Shown one piece after another: positions 33,201-41,237 of a stretch of 64,000 nt of DNA (positions are counted from its first letter, which is position 1; each line of letters begins with the position of its first letter). Below the pieces are notes generated by a model. That model was not told the DNA's origin and did not search any database. It was given only the letters and a program-made list of their open reading frames with translations. This stretch comes from Kocuria carniphila (GTDB lineage: Bacteria; Actinomycetota; Actinomycetes; Actinomycetales; Micrococcaceae): assembly GCF_004136555.1 (NCBI RefSeq), contig NZ_NOIT01000013.1, positions 1-64,000 of the forward strand, in the 5' to 3' direction. The position numbers and the translations under genes were made by a program.

Positions 33201-34157
33201 GTGATGCAGTGGTTGGCAGTTTCCTTGGCTCTCATAGCCGCCCTCTGCCTGGCGCTCGGTACTCAGACCCAGTCTGCGGCCGTCACGGCGCACACCCAGG
33301 AGGCTTTGAAGCCCTCGAACCTTGGTTCGCTGGTGCGCAATCCCAAGTGGGTGGCCGGGTTGGTTCTGCTGGGCCTGGGCACGGCACTCAACGTTGCCGC
33401 GTTGACCTTGGCGACCGTGACGGTAGTGCAACCCATCGGCGTGATCGCACTGGTGATCACCACCTTGTTGCACGCCAAGCACAAGCACCTGGACATCAAT
33501 GTCCGGACGTGGGGTGCGATCTCTCTCTGCACCGCGGGCGGTGCGGTGTTCGTTGTGGCCGCTGTTGCGGGCACCGACCCCACCTACTTGGCTGATCCCA
33601 AAGCGGAGACCATTTTGGTGTCCATCCTGATCGGGCTGGTCCTCTTCTTCGGTATCGCGGAATTGTTCCTTCGGCACCGCCGTATCAGCATGTTCTACGT
33701 CTTGGCGGCAGGAATCCTCTATGGATTCGTAGCGGTGCTGGTGCGACTCACCATGACTCACACCCTGGCCCACGGACTGGGGCAGATCCACTGGTTCACG
33801 GTCATCATGATCGTTGTGGCCTCCGTGGTGGGTGGTTGGATGGTTCAGTGTGCTTACTCATGCGGACCCCCTGATCTGGTGATCGCGGGCCTGACCGTGG
33901 TCGATCCGATAGTGGGCGTGATCCTTGGCCTGTCTGTCCTAGGGGAGGCCGGACCGGGCTTCACCCCTATCATCGGAGCGGTCATGTCTCTGGCAGGCGC
34001 CGTTGCTATAGTCGGCGTGGTACTGCTGTCCCGGCATCACCCAGAGGTGATCGAGCGTAGGGAGCAGACCAAGCAACTGCAGCGTGAACTCTCAAGTGAA
34101 GCTCCACCCACCGACCTTGAGCACAGGAAGACTCTGAACAGCACCCGTGAGCACTGA
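33201..34157 (+). CDS. NIPA-like DMT family transporter
   Basis: A 318-residue protein with about nine membrane helices of the drug/metabolite transporter superfamily. LALIAALCLALGTQTQSAAV begins helix 1, ALTLATVTVVQPIGVIALVITTLL helices 2-3, and the second half has VIAGLTVVDPIVGVILGLSVLGE, a pattern shared with NIPA/EamA-type proteins of actinobacteria. The substrate is unknown. The start is GTG 33201 or ATG 33204; neither has a strong ribosome binding site. Its 3' end overlaps the GT4 gene by 11 bp, indicating coupled translation. Confidence 0.75.
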   Translation: MMQWLAVSLALIAALCLALGTQTQSAAVTAHTQEALKPSNLGSLVRNPKWVAGLVLLGLGTALNVAALTLATVTVVQPIGVIALVITTLLHAKHKHLDINVRTWGAISLCTAGGAVFVVAAVAGTDPTYLADPKAETILVSILIGLVLFFGIAELFLRHRRISMFYVLAAGILYGFVAVLVRLTMTHTLAHGLGQIHWFTVIMIVVASVVGGWMVQCAYSCGPPDLVIAGLTVVDPIVGVILGLSVLGEAGPGFTPIIGAVMSLAGAVAIVGVVLLSRHHPEVIERREQTKQLQRELSSEAPPTDLEHRKTLNSTREH

Positions 34158-35334
34158 GCATCCCGAGGAACAGCGCCCCTTGAAGATTTTGATCATCGCC
34201 GAAACTTATCCGCCGGACATCAACGGCTCGGCGCAGTTCGCTCGGCGGCTCGCACAGGGCATGCTCCGGCGTGGCCACGAGGTTCATGTGATGGCGCCTA
34301 TGACGTCCCGGGGTAAATCCCTGACGGTCGAGAAGGACGGCGTGACCGAGCACCGGATCCGCTCGCACCGTGCGTTCACCCATTCGTATTTCCGGTTGTG
34401 CTTCCCGTGGGAGATCTACAGCGAGATCAAACGGGTGATCGATGAAGTCCAGCCGGATGTGGTGCACAGCCAATGTCACTACATCCTGGGACGACTCGCT
34501 ATCCAGGAAGCTCAGCGCCGCGGGATCCGGTTGGTAGGCACCAACCACTTCATCCCGGAGAACATCGAGCCGTTCCTGCCGTTCCCGGAATGGTTCATTC
34601 GTGGGTATCGGAAGGTGTCGTGGTGGGACCTGGCCCGCCAGTTCCGCCGCTGCGATGTGGTGACGGCACCGACCCAGTTGGCCGTGGACACCATGGTGAC
34701 CAATGGCGTGGATGACAACGCGATTCCCGTGTCCAACGGCATTCAGGTGGGTGACTACGAACTTCACCCGGGTGAGAACATGAAGAAGCCCAACCGTGAG
34801 ACCGTTCTGTTCTGCGGTCGCCTGGCCGTGGAGAAGAACGTCAACGAGCTGATCGAAGCCATATCCCTCATCCCGGCCGAGAAGAATGTGCACGCGGAAA
34901 TTGTGGGGGAGGGTGAGCAGCTCGACACATTGGTTTCGCTCGCGCACTCGCTGGGTGTGGCCGAACGAATCCATTTCCGTGGGTTCCTGACCGACGAACA
35001 GCTGCGTGTTTCGTACCTGAACGCCGATGTGTTCTGTCAGCCGGGCACCGCCGAGCTGCAGTCGCTGGTCACGCTGGAAGCAATGTCCGCGTCCACCCCT
35101 GTGGTTCTCGCCAACGCGCGGGCCTTGCCGCACTTGGCGGACGAAGGAGTCAACGGCTACCTCTTCGAACCTGGAAATCCCCAGGACCTGGCGGAGAAGC
35201 TGCAGTTGGTTCTGGACGCCAGTCCCGAGAGACAGCGCGCCATGGGGGAGGCCAGCCACCGGATGATGGCGCAGCACTCGTTCGCCAAGACGCTGGACAC
35301 CTTCGAACGGATTTATCGCGGCGAACCTGTCTGA
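34147..35334 (+). CDS. GT4-family glycosyltransferase
   Basis: A 395-residue cytoplasmic GT-B enzyme. Its N-terminal domain begins KILIIAETYPPDINGSAQFARRLAQGMLRRGHEVHVMAP, the acceptor-domain pattern of GT4. The C-terminal domain has FCGRLAVEKNVNELIEAI, IVGEGEQLDTLVSLA, RIHFRGFLTDEQLRVSYLNADVFCQPGTAELQSLVTLEAMSAS and GYLFEPGNP; the E(x)7E-type motif is ELQSLVTLE. This resembles alpha-mannosyl or glucosyl transferases acting on glycolipids. It overlaps the upstream DMT gene, an unexplained but stable pairing. The start is GTG 34147. Confidence 0.88.
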   Translation: MSTEHPEEQRPLKILIIAETYPPDINGSAQFARRLAQGMLRRGHEVHVMAPMTSRGKSLTVEKDGVTEHRIRSHRAFTHSYFRLCFPWEIYSEIKRVIDEVQPDVVHSQCHYILGRLAIQEAQRRGIRLVGTNHFIPENIEPFLPFPEWFIRGYRKVSWWDLARQFRRCDVVTAPTQLAVDTMVTNGVDDNAIPVSNGIQVGDYELHPGENMKKPNRETVLFCGRLAVEKNVNELIEAISLIPAEKNVHAEIVGEGEQLDTLVSLAHSLGVAERIHFRGFLTDEQLRVSYLNADVFCQPGTAELQSLVTLEAMSASTPVVLANARALPHLADEGVNGYLFEPGNPQDLAEKLQLVLDASPERQRAMGEASHRMMAQHSFAKTLDTFERIYRGEPV

Positions 35335-35404
35335 TGAGCGGCTCCACCGCGTGGATGCGGTAGCGTAGAGCGGCGACCACGGCACTGTTTCGTGGTGGCA
35401 ACAG

Positions 35405-35478
35405 GGGGCGGTAGCTCAGCTGGTCAGAGCAGAGGACTCATAATCCTTTGGTCGTGGGTTCAAGCCCCACCCGCCCTA
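35405..35478 (+). tRNA. tRNA with anticodon CAT (elongator tRNA-Met most likely)
   Basis: 74 nt cloverleaf: acceptor GGGGCGG/CCGCCCT (first pair G-T), D-arm GCTC/GAGC, anticodon stem GAGGA/TCCTT with loop CTCATAA, and T-arm GTGGG/CCCAC. CCA is not encoded. It lacks the three G-C pairs of initiator tRNA in the anticodon stem, so it is an elongator. A CAU anticodon could also belong to lysidine-modified tRNA-Ile2; tRNA-Met is favoured but not proven. Confidence 0.9.
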
Positions 35479-35485
35479 CAGAAAT

Positions 35486-35526
35486 GGCCCTTTCGCCGAT
35501 GGAAACATTGGCGAGAGGGCCTTTTT
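35486..35526 (+). terminator. Terminator of the CAU tRNA gene
   Basis: GGCCCT...CGCC pairs with GGCG...AGGGCC (35486-35521), with an internal T-T/A-G bulge, and is followed by TTTTT at 35522. Confidence 0.85.
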
Positions 35527-35826
35527 CATCTGGTTGTGACGGTTCAAGCCGTCAGCTACTCACCTCATGGTTCGGTAGAACCACCCGCTGCACCTCCTGC
35601 GCCGTTGGAGCCCTTGGCACAGTGGATAAGGGTTGCAAAGAAACCTCAGGTGCACGGTGGGGTCCTGACGGCATCCAGGATGCAGGCGGACCCCAGATAC
35701 CGGGACGCAGCCGACCCCCAGACGTCGGGTCGCAGCGGACCCCCAGGTGTACACCCGTCGGGAGTCGGGGAGCCAGCAGATCCGGCAGTCCCGCAGGCAC
35801 ACGAGAGCCAAGAGCCGCAGCCGCCA
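35527..35826. other. 300-bp non-coding stretch with nested hairpin and degenerate tandem repeats
   Basis: No open frame here has coding character. A nested hairpin lies at 35658-35695: outer TGGGGTCC/GGACCCCA, inner GCATCC/GGATGC. Directly after come three degenerate 25-bp units at 35682-35706, 35707-35731 and 35732-35756, each of the form GCAG(C/G)(C/G)GACCCCCAG plus ten variable bases. The stretch separates the tRNA terminator from the 3' end of the M23 gene. Confidence 0.55.
35682..35756. repeat. Three degenerate 25-bp tandem repeats
   Basis: Three consecutive 25-bp units share GCAG-(S)-CGAC-CCCCAG in their first half; the second halves diverge except for a partial GGGAC/GGGTC ending. The array is short and imperfect. 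Confidence 0.5.
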
Positions 35827-36399
35827 TCACTCGGGCACTGGTAGCAACACAGACGGGCGCATGTCCTGCACGAACTGCAAGGGGTTCACGTATTCGCCGT
35901 CCCGTCGAACACCCCAGTGCACGCAGTTCGCCGGAGGACAGTGTCCGGCGGAAGCGATGTTGCCGATCACCTGTCCCCGGGCCACCGAGTCGCCGCGTTT
36001 GACCGAGGCTTCAATGGGTTCGAAAGAGGATTTCAACCCACCGCCGTGATCCACCGTGATCACCGGCCGGTCCACGACAACTCCGGCGAACGTCACCGTG
36101 CCTGCCGCGGGGGAGCGAACCTCGGTTCCCGGTGCCGCACCCAGGTCCACGCCACGGCGGCCCGAGAGCCACTTCTCGGCCGGCGGTTGGAACGTGCGCG
36201 TGACCGCTGGTTTGGGCTTGACCGGCCATGTCCACCCTCCGGCGGCCAGAGCCGGCTGTAGACCGAGCGCCCCACCGCCCAACGCAGCACCAAGGAGGAG
36301 ACAGAGCGCCACAAGAATGGTGAACGCTCTCGACCGGTGACCAAGCGGAGAACGCGAGGCGGGTGAATAAGGGGCGAGGGCGGCGTCGTCGGGGACCAT
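35827..36399 (-). CDS. Degenerate M23 (LytM-domain) secreted protein
   Basis: About 190 residues: a hydrophobic export segment at 25-52 (AFTILVALCLLLGAALGGG...LAAG), then an M23 domain. The fold is clear (WPVKPKPAVTRTF, GVDLGAAPGTEVRSPAAGTVTFAGVV, VITVDHGGGLKSSFEPI, SVKRGDSVARGQVIGNI). Two zinc ligands are changed: the HxxxD histidine is Arg81 (RRGVD) and the first His of HxH is Cys159 (CVHWGV). It therefore probably binds rather than cuts peptidoglycan. This variant is usual for the M23 protein next to rpsB in actinobacteria. The ATG at 36399 is chosen; the frame is open upstream to 36510. Confidence 0.82.
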   Translation of the reverse strand: MVPDDAALAPYSPASRSPLGHRSRAFTILVALCLLLGAALGGGALGLQPALAAGGWTWPVKPKPAVTRTFQPPAEKWLSGRRGVDLGAAPGTEVRSPAAGTVTFAGVVVDRPVITVDHGGGLKSSFEPIEASVKRGDSVARGQVIGNIASAGHCPPANCVHWGVRRDGEYVNPLQFVQDMRPSVLLPVPE

Positions 36400-36742
36400 G
36401 AGGCAAGCCTGACCCCGCGAGATGGCTGACACCAGAGGAATCCGCTCGATGTGGAGCGAGATGCACCGTGCATGATGTATTCTGAACGTTGCAGTGTCGA
36501 CTGCCCTCATTCATCATGCCCGTGACCCGGGTAAGACCGTGAGGCTGACACTGACTTCGCGCGCGAAGGAACACATTGACGTGTGTGCGCACTCCTCGGT
36601 CCGGAACTTGTTGCGGATGGGGTGCGTTGGTCAGGTCCGTTGGACCGGATCACGAATCGCGCCAGGGATCGTCCCGATCGATCAATAACCGTAAACCCAT
36701 GGCGGTCGCCCATAAGGCCGCCAGCAATTAACAGGAGACGAC
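36400..36742. promoter_or_regulatory. Divergent region between M23 gene and rpsB
   Basis: These 343 bp hold the promoters of the M23 gene and of rpsB-tsf plus the rpsB leader. A 13-bp palindrome ATGCAC-C-GTGCAT is at 36461-36473. TTGACG at 36577 is a -35-like hexamer, but I cannot pair it with a convincing -10. No small gene is supported. Confidence 0.4.
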
Positions 36743-37633
36743 ATGCCCGTCGTAACCATGCGCCAGATGCTCGACAACGGCGTTCACTTCGGCCACCAGA
36801 CCCGCCGTTGGAACCCCAAGATGAAGCGTTTCATCTTCACCGAGCGCAATGGCATCTACATCATTGACTTGCAGCAGTCGCTGGGCTTCATTGACCGCGC
36901 CTACGAAGCAGTCAAGAACACCGTGGCTCACGGTGGCACCATTCTGTTCGTGGGTACCAAGAAGCAGGCTCAGGAAGCCATCGCCGAGCAGGCCACCCGC
37001 GTGAACATGCCCTACGTGAACCACCGCTGGTTGGGCGGCATGCTCACCAACTTCTCCACCGTTTCCAAGCGCATCGATCGCATGAAGGAACTGGAAGAGG
37101 TCGACTTCGACGACGTCGCCGGTTCGCAGTACACCAAGAAGGAACTGCTGCTGCTGCGCCGCGAGAAGGAAAAGCTGGAGCGCACCCTGGGCGGTATCCG
37201 CAACCTGACCAAGGCTCCCTCGCTGGTGTGGATCGTTGACACCAAGAAGGAACACCTGGCCGTTGACGAGGCGCAGAAGCTCGGTATCCCGATCGTCGCG
37301 ATCCTGGACACCAACTGCGACCCGGACGAGGTCTCCTTCCCGATCCCGGGTAACGACGACGCCATTCGATCCGTCTCGCTGTTGACCCGCGTGATCGCCG
37401 ACGCCGTGGCCGAGGGCCTCATCGAGCGCAACAACGGTAAGTCCGGTGGCAACGCCACCGACGAGCCGATGGCCGAGTGGGAGCGCGAGCTCCTCGAACA
37501 GCACGAGGCCGAGGGCGCCGAGAAGGCCGAGTCCGCCGAAAAGGCTGACGATGCTGAGCAGGCTGCGCCCGCAGCCGAGACCGAGGCTGCTTCCGAGGAA
37601 GCTCCGAAGGAAGAGACCCCCGCAGCCGAGTAA
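36743..37633 (+). CDS. rpsB: 30S ribosomal protein S2
   Basis: A 296-residue S2 protein. It starts [44 protein letters not shown], with [30 protein letters not shown] and [31 protein letters not shown] disordered Ala/Glu-rich tail of about 45 residues (from 250) extends beyond the conserved core, common in actinobacteria. It binds the small subunit near S1/S8 and is needed for initiation. The ATG follows AACAGGAGACGAC. tsf follows after a hairpin-containing gap of 114 bp. Confidence 0.98.
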   Translation: MPVVTMRQMLDNGVHFGHQTRRWNPKMKRFIFTERNGIYIIDLQQSLGFIDRAYEAVKNTVAHGGTILFVGTKKQAQEAIAEQATRVNMPYVNHRWLGGMLTNFSTVSKRIDRMKELEEVDFDDVAGSQYTKKELLLLRREKEKLERTLGGIRNLTKAPSLVWIVDTKKEHLAVDEAQKLGIPIVAILDTNCDPDEVSFPIPGNDDAIRSVSLLTRVIADAVAEGLIERNNGKSGGNATDEPMAEWERELLEQHEAEGAEKAESAEKADDAEQAAPAAETEAASEEAPKEETPAAE

Positions 37634-37692
37634 GGCCGCGAGTTTCGTTTACCTTCCATTCTTTCGGGTGGCCCATCATGGTCACCGACGTT

Positions 37693-37719
37693 GGCCGGGC
37701 GTGTATCTCGCGCCCGGCC
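37693..37719 (+). promoter_or_regulatory. Hairpin between rpsB and tsf
   Basis: A perfect 9-bp stem GGCCGGGCG / CGCCCGGCC with a 9-nt loop and no T-run. It probably modulates readthrough or mRNA stability between the two genes. Confidence 0.5.
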
Positions 37720-37747
37720 AACCCCAAACGACAACAGAGGAGTTCAC

Positions 37748-38584
37748 ATGGCGAACTACACCGCTGCTGACATCAAGGCACTGCGCGAGCGCACCGGTGC
37801 CGGCATGCTCGACGTCAAGAAGGCCCTGGACGAAGCTAATGGCGACGCTCAGAAGGCCCAGGAAATCATCCGCGTGAAGGGCCTCAAGGGCGTCACCAAG
37901 CGTGAAGGCCGTTCCACCGCGGAGGGCATCATCGTCGCTCGCGTCGAGGGCAACGTCGGCCACATGGTCGAGCTCAACTCCGAAACCGACTTCGTGGCCA
38001 AGTCCGGCCCGTTCGTCGAGTTCGGTGCCAAGGTTCTGGACGCAGCCGTTGCCGCTGACGCCAAGGACCTGGACGAACTGCTCGCTGCTGATTCCGAGGG
38101 CAAGCCCGTGTCCGAGCTCGTGACCGAGACCGGCGCACTGCTGGGCGAGAAGGTCGTCGTGCGTCGCGTGGCTCGCGTCCAGGGCGATCACGTGGCCGTT
38201 TACCTGCACAAGACCTCCAAGGATCTCCCGGCGCAGGTCGGCGTGCTGTTGGCCGTGTCCGGTGAAGGCGCCGACATCGACCAGGCCGCTCACGACGTGG
38301 CTGTGCACACCGCCGCCATGTCCCCGAGCTTCCTCCACGAGTCCGACGTTCCGGAAGAGACCGTCGAGAACGAGAAGCGCGTGGCCGAAGAGACCGCACG
38401 CAACGAGGGCAAGCCGGACAAGATCATCCCGAACATCGTTCAGGGTCGCCTCAAGGGCTTCTACAAAGACGTCGTTCTGGTCGATCAGGACTTCGCCAAG
38501 GATTCCAAGAAGTCCGTGGGCCAGGTGCTGTCCGAGGCAGGCGCCACCGCCACTGCCTTCGCGCGTTTCCGCGTGGGTGCCTGA
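37748..38584 (+). CDS. tsf: Elongation factor Ts
   Basis: A 278-residue nucleotide exchange factor for EF-Tu. The N-terminal UBA-like domain reads YTAADIKALRERTGAGMLDVKKALDEANGD, including the family signature LRERTGAGMLDCKKAL with Val in place of Cys. The core contacts EF-Tu through SETDFVAK (TDFVA motif, near 80). VAVHTAAMSP is the second-subdomain signature. The ATG at 37748 follows CAGAGGAGTTCAC. Order rpsB-tsf is universal. Two consecutive hairpins end the operon. Confidence 0.98.
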   Translation: MANYTAADIKALRERTGAGMLDVKKALDEANGDAQKAQEIIRVKGLKGVTKREGRSTAEGIIVARVEGNVGHMVELNSETDFVAKSGPFVEFGAKVLDAAVAADAKDLDELLAADSEGKPVSELVTETGALLGEKVVVRRVARVQGDHVAVYLHKTSKDLPAQVGVLLAVSGEGADIDQAAHDVAVHTAAMSPSFLHESDVPEETVENEKRVAEETARNEGKPDKIIPNIVQGRLKGFYKDVVLVDQDFAKDSKKSVGQVLSEAGATATAFARFRVGA

Positions 38585-38612
38585 GCTAGCTAGTTAGTTA
38601 GGCAACCTCCGC

Positions 38613-38636
38613 CGACGCCGCTCGCGAGCGGCGTCG
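38613..38636 (+). terminator. Perfect 24-bp palindrome after tsf
   Basis: The sequence at 38613-38636 is its own reverse complement and is built from CGACGCCGC and GCGGCGTCG, the recurrent word of this window, as inverted arms. No T-run follows; termination is inferred from position. Confidence 0.65.
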
Positions 38637-38649
38637 TACGAGGTCACCT

Positions 38650-38690
38650 CGGCGGGGTGTCACCGAGCAATCGGTGGCACCCCGCCGTTT
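38650..38690 (+). terminator. Second hairpin terminator after tsf
   Basis: A 16-bp stem (CGGCGGGGTG... with ...CACCCCGCCG, one G-T pair) with a 6-nt loop, followed by TTTCTGT. TGTATGCTGTAAAG immediately after may be the -10 region of the pyrH promoter. Confidence 0.75.
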
Positions 38691-38758
38691 CTGTATGCTG
38701 TAAAGCGGTCTGCCACATTCGGGCCCGCACCTCGACCACGTATTTTTCGGGAGGATCT

Positions 38759-39532
38759 ATGCCCACCACCAACGAATCCGAACTGCACGACGAAGCCGTG
38801 CGGTTGAGCCGGGATCCCCGGGTCGAGCCCAAGCGCCGCAGGGTGCTGTTGAAGCTCTCCGGTGAGGTCTTCGGCGGCGGGCAGGTGGGTCTGGACACCA
38901 CCGTGGTCCGTCGGATTGCCGAGCAGATCGCGGCCACCGTGGGCCAGGTGGAAACCTCCATCGTGGTGGGTGGTGGCAACTTCTTCCGTGGCGCCGAGCT
39001 CTCCCAAGCCGGGATGGATCGCTCGCGCGCGGATTACATGGGCATGCTGGGCACCGTGATGAACTGCCTGGCGTTGCAGGACTTCCTGGAGCAGTGCGGG
39101 GTCGATACCCGCGTGCAGTCGGCCATCAAGATGGAACAGGTGGCCGAGACCTACATCCCCCGCCGTGCCATCCGCCACATGGAGAAGGACCGCGTGGTCA
39201 TCTTCGGCGCCGGTGCAGGGCTGCCGTACTTCTCTACAGACACCGTGGCCGCCCAGCGAGCACTCGAAGTCCACGCAACCGAGGTTCTGATGGCCAAGAA
39301 CGGTGTGGACGGCGTGTACACGGCCGATCCCCGCAAGGACCCCACCGCGGAACGCCTGACCGCTCTGACCTACGACGAAGCCCTGGCACGCGACATCCGC
39401 GTGATGGATCAGACCGCTTTCAGCCTGTGCCGCGACAACAACGTGACCATGCGCGTGTTCGGCATGGAGGGTGAAGGTAATGTCACCCGCGCGGTACTGG
39501 GGGAGCAGATCGGCACGCTGGTCACCCCGTGA
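38759..39532 (+). CDS. pyrH: UMP kinase
   Basis: A 257-residue hexameric amino-acid-kinase-fold enzyme making UDP from UMP. The ATP site is [51 protein letters not shown] binds [21 protein letters not shown] and [20 protein letters not shown] follow. The N-terminal 20 residues are a hydrophilic extension. The ATG at 38759 follows GGGAGGATCT; the frame is open upstream to 38657, but that would run through the terminator. frr follows 91 bp downstream. Confidence 0.97.
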   Translation: MPTTNESELHDEAVRLSRDPRVEPKRRRVLLKLSGEVFGGGQVGLDTTVVRRIAEQIAATVGQVETSIVVGGGNFFRGAELSQAGMDRSRADYMGMLGTVMNCLALQDFLEQCGVDTRVQSAIKMEQVAETYIPRRAIRHMEKDRVVIFGAGAGLPYFSTDTVAAQRALEVHATEVLMAKNGVDGVYTADPRKDPTAERLTALTYDEALARDIRVMDQTAFSLCRDNNVTMRVFGMEGEGNVTRAVLGEQIGTLVTP

Positions 39533-39623
39533 ATCGTTAGTACTTGCATCCACCGATAGAGTGGAAGCTAGTACCGCAGTCCGCCAGCGCCCCTGGCTTT
39601 TCCACGTATAAGGAGCAAAACAC

Positions 39624-40181
39624 GTGATTTCCGAGATCCTTTCCGACGCCACCTCCCGGATGGCCAAAGCGGTGGATGCGGCCAAGACCGACTTCTCCAC
39701 GGTTCGCACCGGTCGCGCGAACCCGGCACTGTTCTCGAGCCTCACGGTCGAGTACTACGGCACGCCCACTCCGCTGCAGCAGCTGGCGTCCTTCCAGACG
39801 CCCGAGGCGCGCACCCTGCTGATCACTCCCTACGACCGCTCCGCCCTCAACGACATTGAGAAGGCGCTGCGCGATTCGGATATCGGAGCCAACCCCGCCA
39901 ATGACGGCAACGTGATTCGCGTGGTCATGCCGGAGCTCACCGAGGAGCGCCGCAAAGAATACGTCAAGGTCGTTTCCACCAAGGCCGAGGAAGGCCGCGT
40001 GTCCGTGCGCAACATCCGTCGTAGCGCCAAGGAGGCCATGGAAAAGGCCATCAAGGACGGCGACGTGGGCGAGGACGAAGGCAAGCGCGGCGAGAAGGAC
40101 CTCGACGCCGCCACCAAGAAGCACATTGACCAGATCGATGAGCTGCTCAAGAACAAGGAAACCGAACTGCTCGGTGCCTGA
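39624..40181 (+). CDS. frr: Ribosome recycling factor
   Basis: A 185-residue two-domain protein that splits post-termination ribosomes with EF-G. It shows [59 protein letters not shown] and the C-terminal [54 protein letters not shown]. The GTG at 39624 follows AAGGAGCAAAACAC. The stop overlaps the cdsA start as TGATG, so the two are translationally coupled. Confidence 0.97.
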   Translation: MISEILSDATSRMAKAVDAAKTDFSTVRTGRANPALFSSLTVEYYGTPTPLQQLASFQTPEARTLLITPYDRSALNDIEKALRDSDIGANPANDGNVIRVVMPELTEERRKEYVKVVSTKAEEGRVSVRNIRRSAKEAMEKAIKDGDVGEDEGKRGEKDLDAATKKHIDQIDELLKNKETELLGA

Positions 40182-41170
40182 TGGCGGCAGCTCATACCCC
40201 TCACGGATCTGACAACCGTTCATCCGCCTCTCCCCAGGGACAGGCGGATGAACGGCATGACCCGGCAGGTAAACCCTCCCGGATCGACCTGCTCAACACG
40301 GGCACACTGAGAGAAGTCATCAAGCGGCCTTGGACACGCAGCGACGAACACCGCGCGCCGTCCAAGGCCGGACGCAATTTACCGGCGGCCATCGCCGTTG
40401 CACTGGTTCTGATTGCCACCCTGTTGGTGGGACTCTACCTCTTCCCGATCGTCCTCGCGCTGCTGGCCGGCACCGCCGCCGGGATTGGCGTGTGGGAGAT
40501 CGCACGTTCGCTGAGCTACCGGGGGATTCGGATCCCCAGGGTTCCAGCGGTGATAGCCGCGGTGCTCATGCCTCTGGCGGCCTATCAGGGCGGCGCGCAG
40601 TATCTCTCATTCGCCATGGTGCTCTCAGTGACGCTCGTCGTGTTGTGGCGAGCCTTCGGGCCCAAGGAGGGCATGCTGCTCTCCATCATGGGGTCGGTCT
40701 TCGCCTTGGTGTGGGCATCGTTCCTGCTGAGCGCTGCTCTGCTGCTTTATCACTCCGACGACGGACCCTTCAAGATCCTCACCGTCATCCTGCTCGCGGT
40801 CAGCTCGGACACGTTCGGCTACGCGGTGGGTGTCGTGTGGGGTAAACATCCCATGGCACCCAAGATCTCGCCCAAGAAGTCCTGGGAGGGCTTTGCCGGA
40901 TCGGCCGGTGGTGCCATGATCGTGGGCGTTCTGTGTTCGGTCTTCCTACTGGGGGACGCTTGGTGGCAGGGCATCATTCTCGCCCTGGCAATCGTGGCCG
41001 TTTCCACCCTGGGCGACTTTTCCGAGTCCATGATCAAGCGTGAGCTGGGCATCAAGGACATGGGCACGTTGCTACCGGGGCACGGGGGAGTGATGGACCG
41101 CATCGATTCCATTCTGTTCGCGGTCATGACCGGCTACGTGATCTTCGAGTTATTCGCCCTTCTGGGATAG
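40181..41170 (+). CDS. cdsA: Phosphatidate cytidylyltransferase
   Basis: A 329-residue integral membrane enzyme making CDP-diacylglycerol from phosphatidate and CTP. A hydrophilic N-terminus of about 65 residues precedes around eight helices. The CDS signature is SSDTFGYAVGVVWGKHPMAPKISPKKSWEGFAGS (near 206-240), followed by KRELGIKDMGTLLPGHGGVMDRIDSILF with the metal-binding Asp residues. The start overlaps the frr stop by one base. In most related actinobacteria rlmN follows; here a DivIVA-like gene follows directly. Confidence 0.95.
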   Translation: MAAAHTPHGSDNRSSASPQGQADERHDPAGKPSRIDLLNTGTLREVIKRPWTRSDEHRAPSKAGRNLPAAIAVALVLIATLLVGLYLFPIVLALLAGTAAGIGVWEIARSLSYRGIRIPRVPAVIAAVLMPLAAYQGGAQYLSFAMVLSVTLVVLWRAFGPKEGMLLSIMGSVFALVWASFLLSAALLLYHSDDGPFKILTVILLAVSSDTFGYAVGVVWGKHPMAPKISPKKSWEGFAGSAGGAMIVGVLCSVFLLGDAWWQGIILALAIVAVSTLGDFSESMIKRELGIKDMGTLLPGHGGVMDRIDSILFAVMTGYVIFELFALLG

Positions 41171-41237
41171 GCATTGGCCCCGGCTGGTCGGGGCGCGGAG
41201 CGGAATCGCTTCGGCAGTTGGAAAGGTACACACCAAA

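Noticed and set aside
35682-35756. Short CRISPR-like array.
   Set aside because: Units are contiguous, degenerate and 25 bp long with no regular unique spacers, and no cas gene exists in the window.
35448-36002. Possible 184-residue gene after the CAU tRNA.
   Set aside because: The frame starts inside the tRNA, crosses its terminator and the repeat array, and then runs antisense to the M23 gene; it has no coding character.
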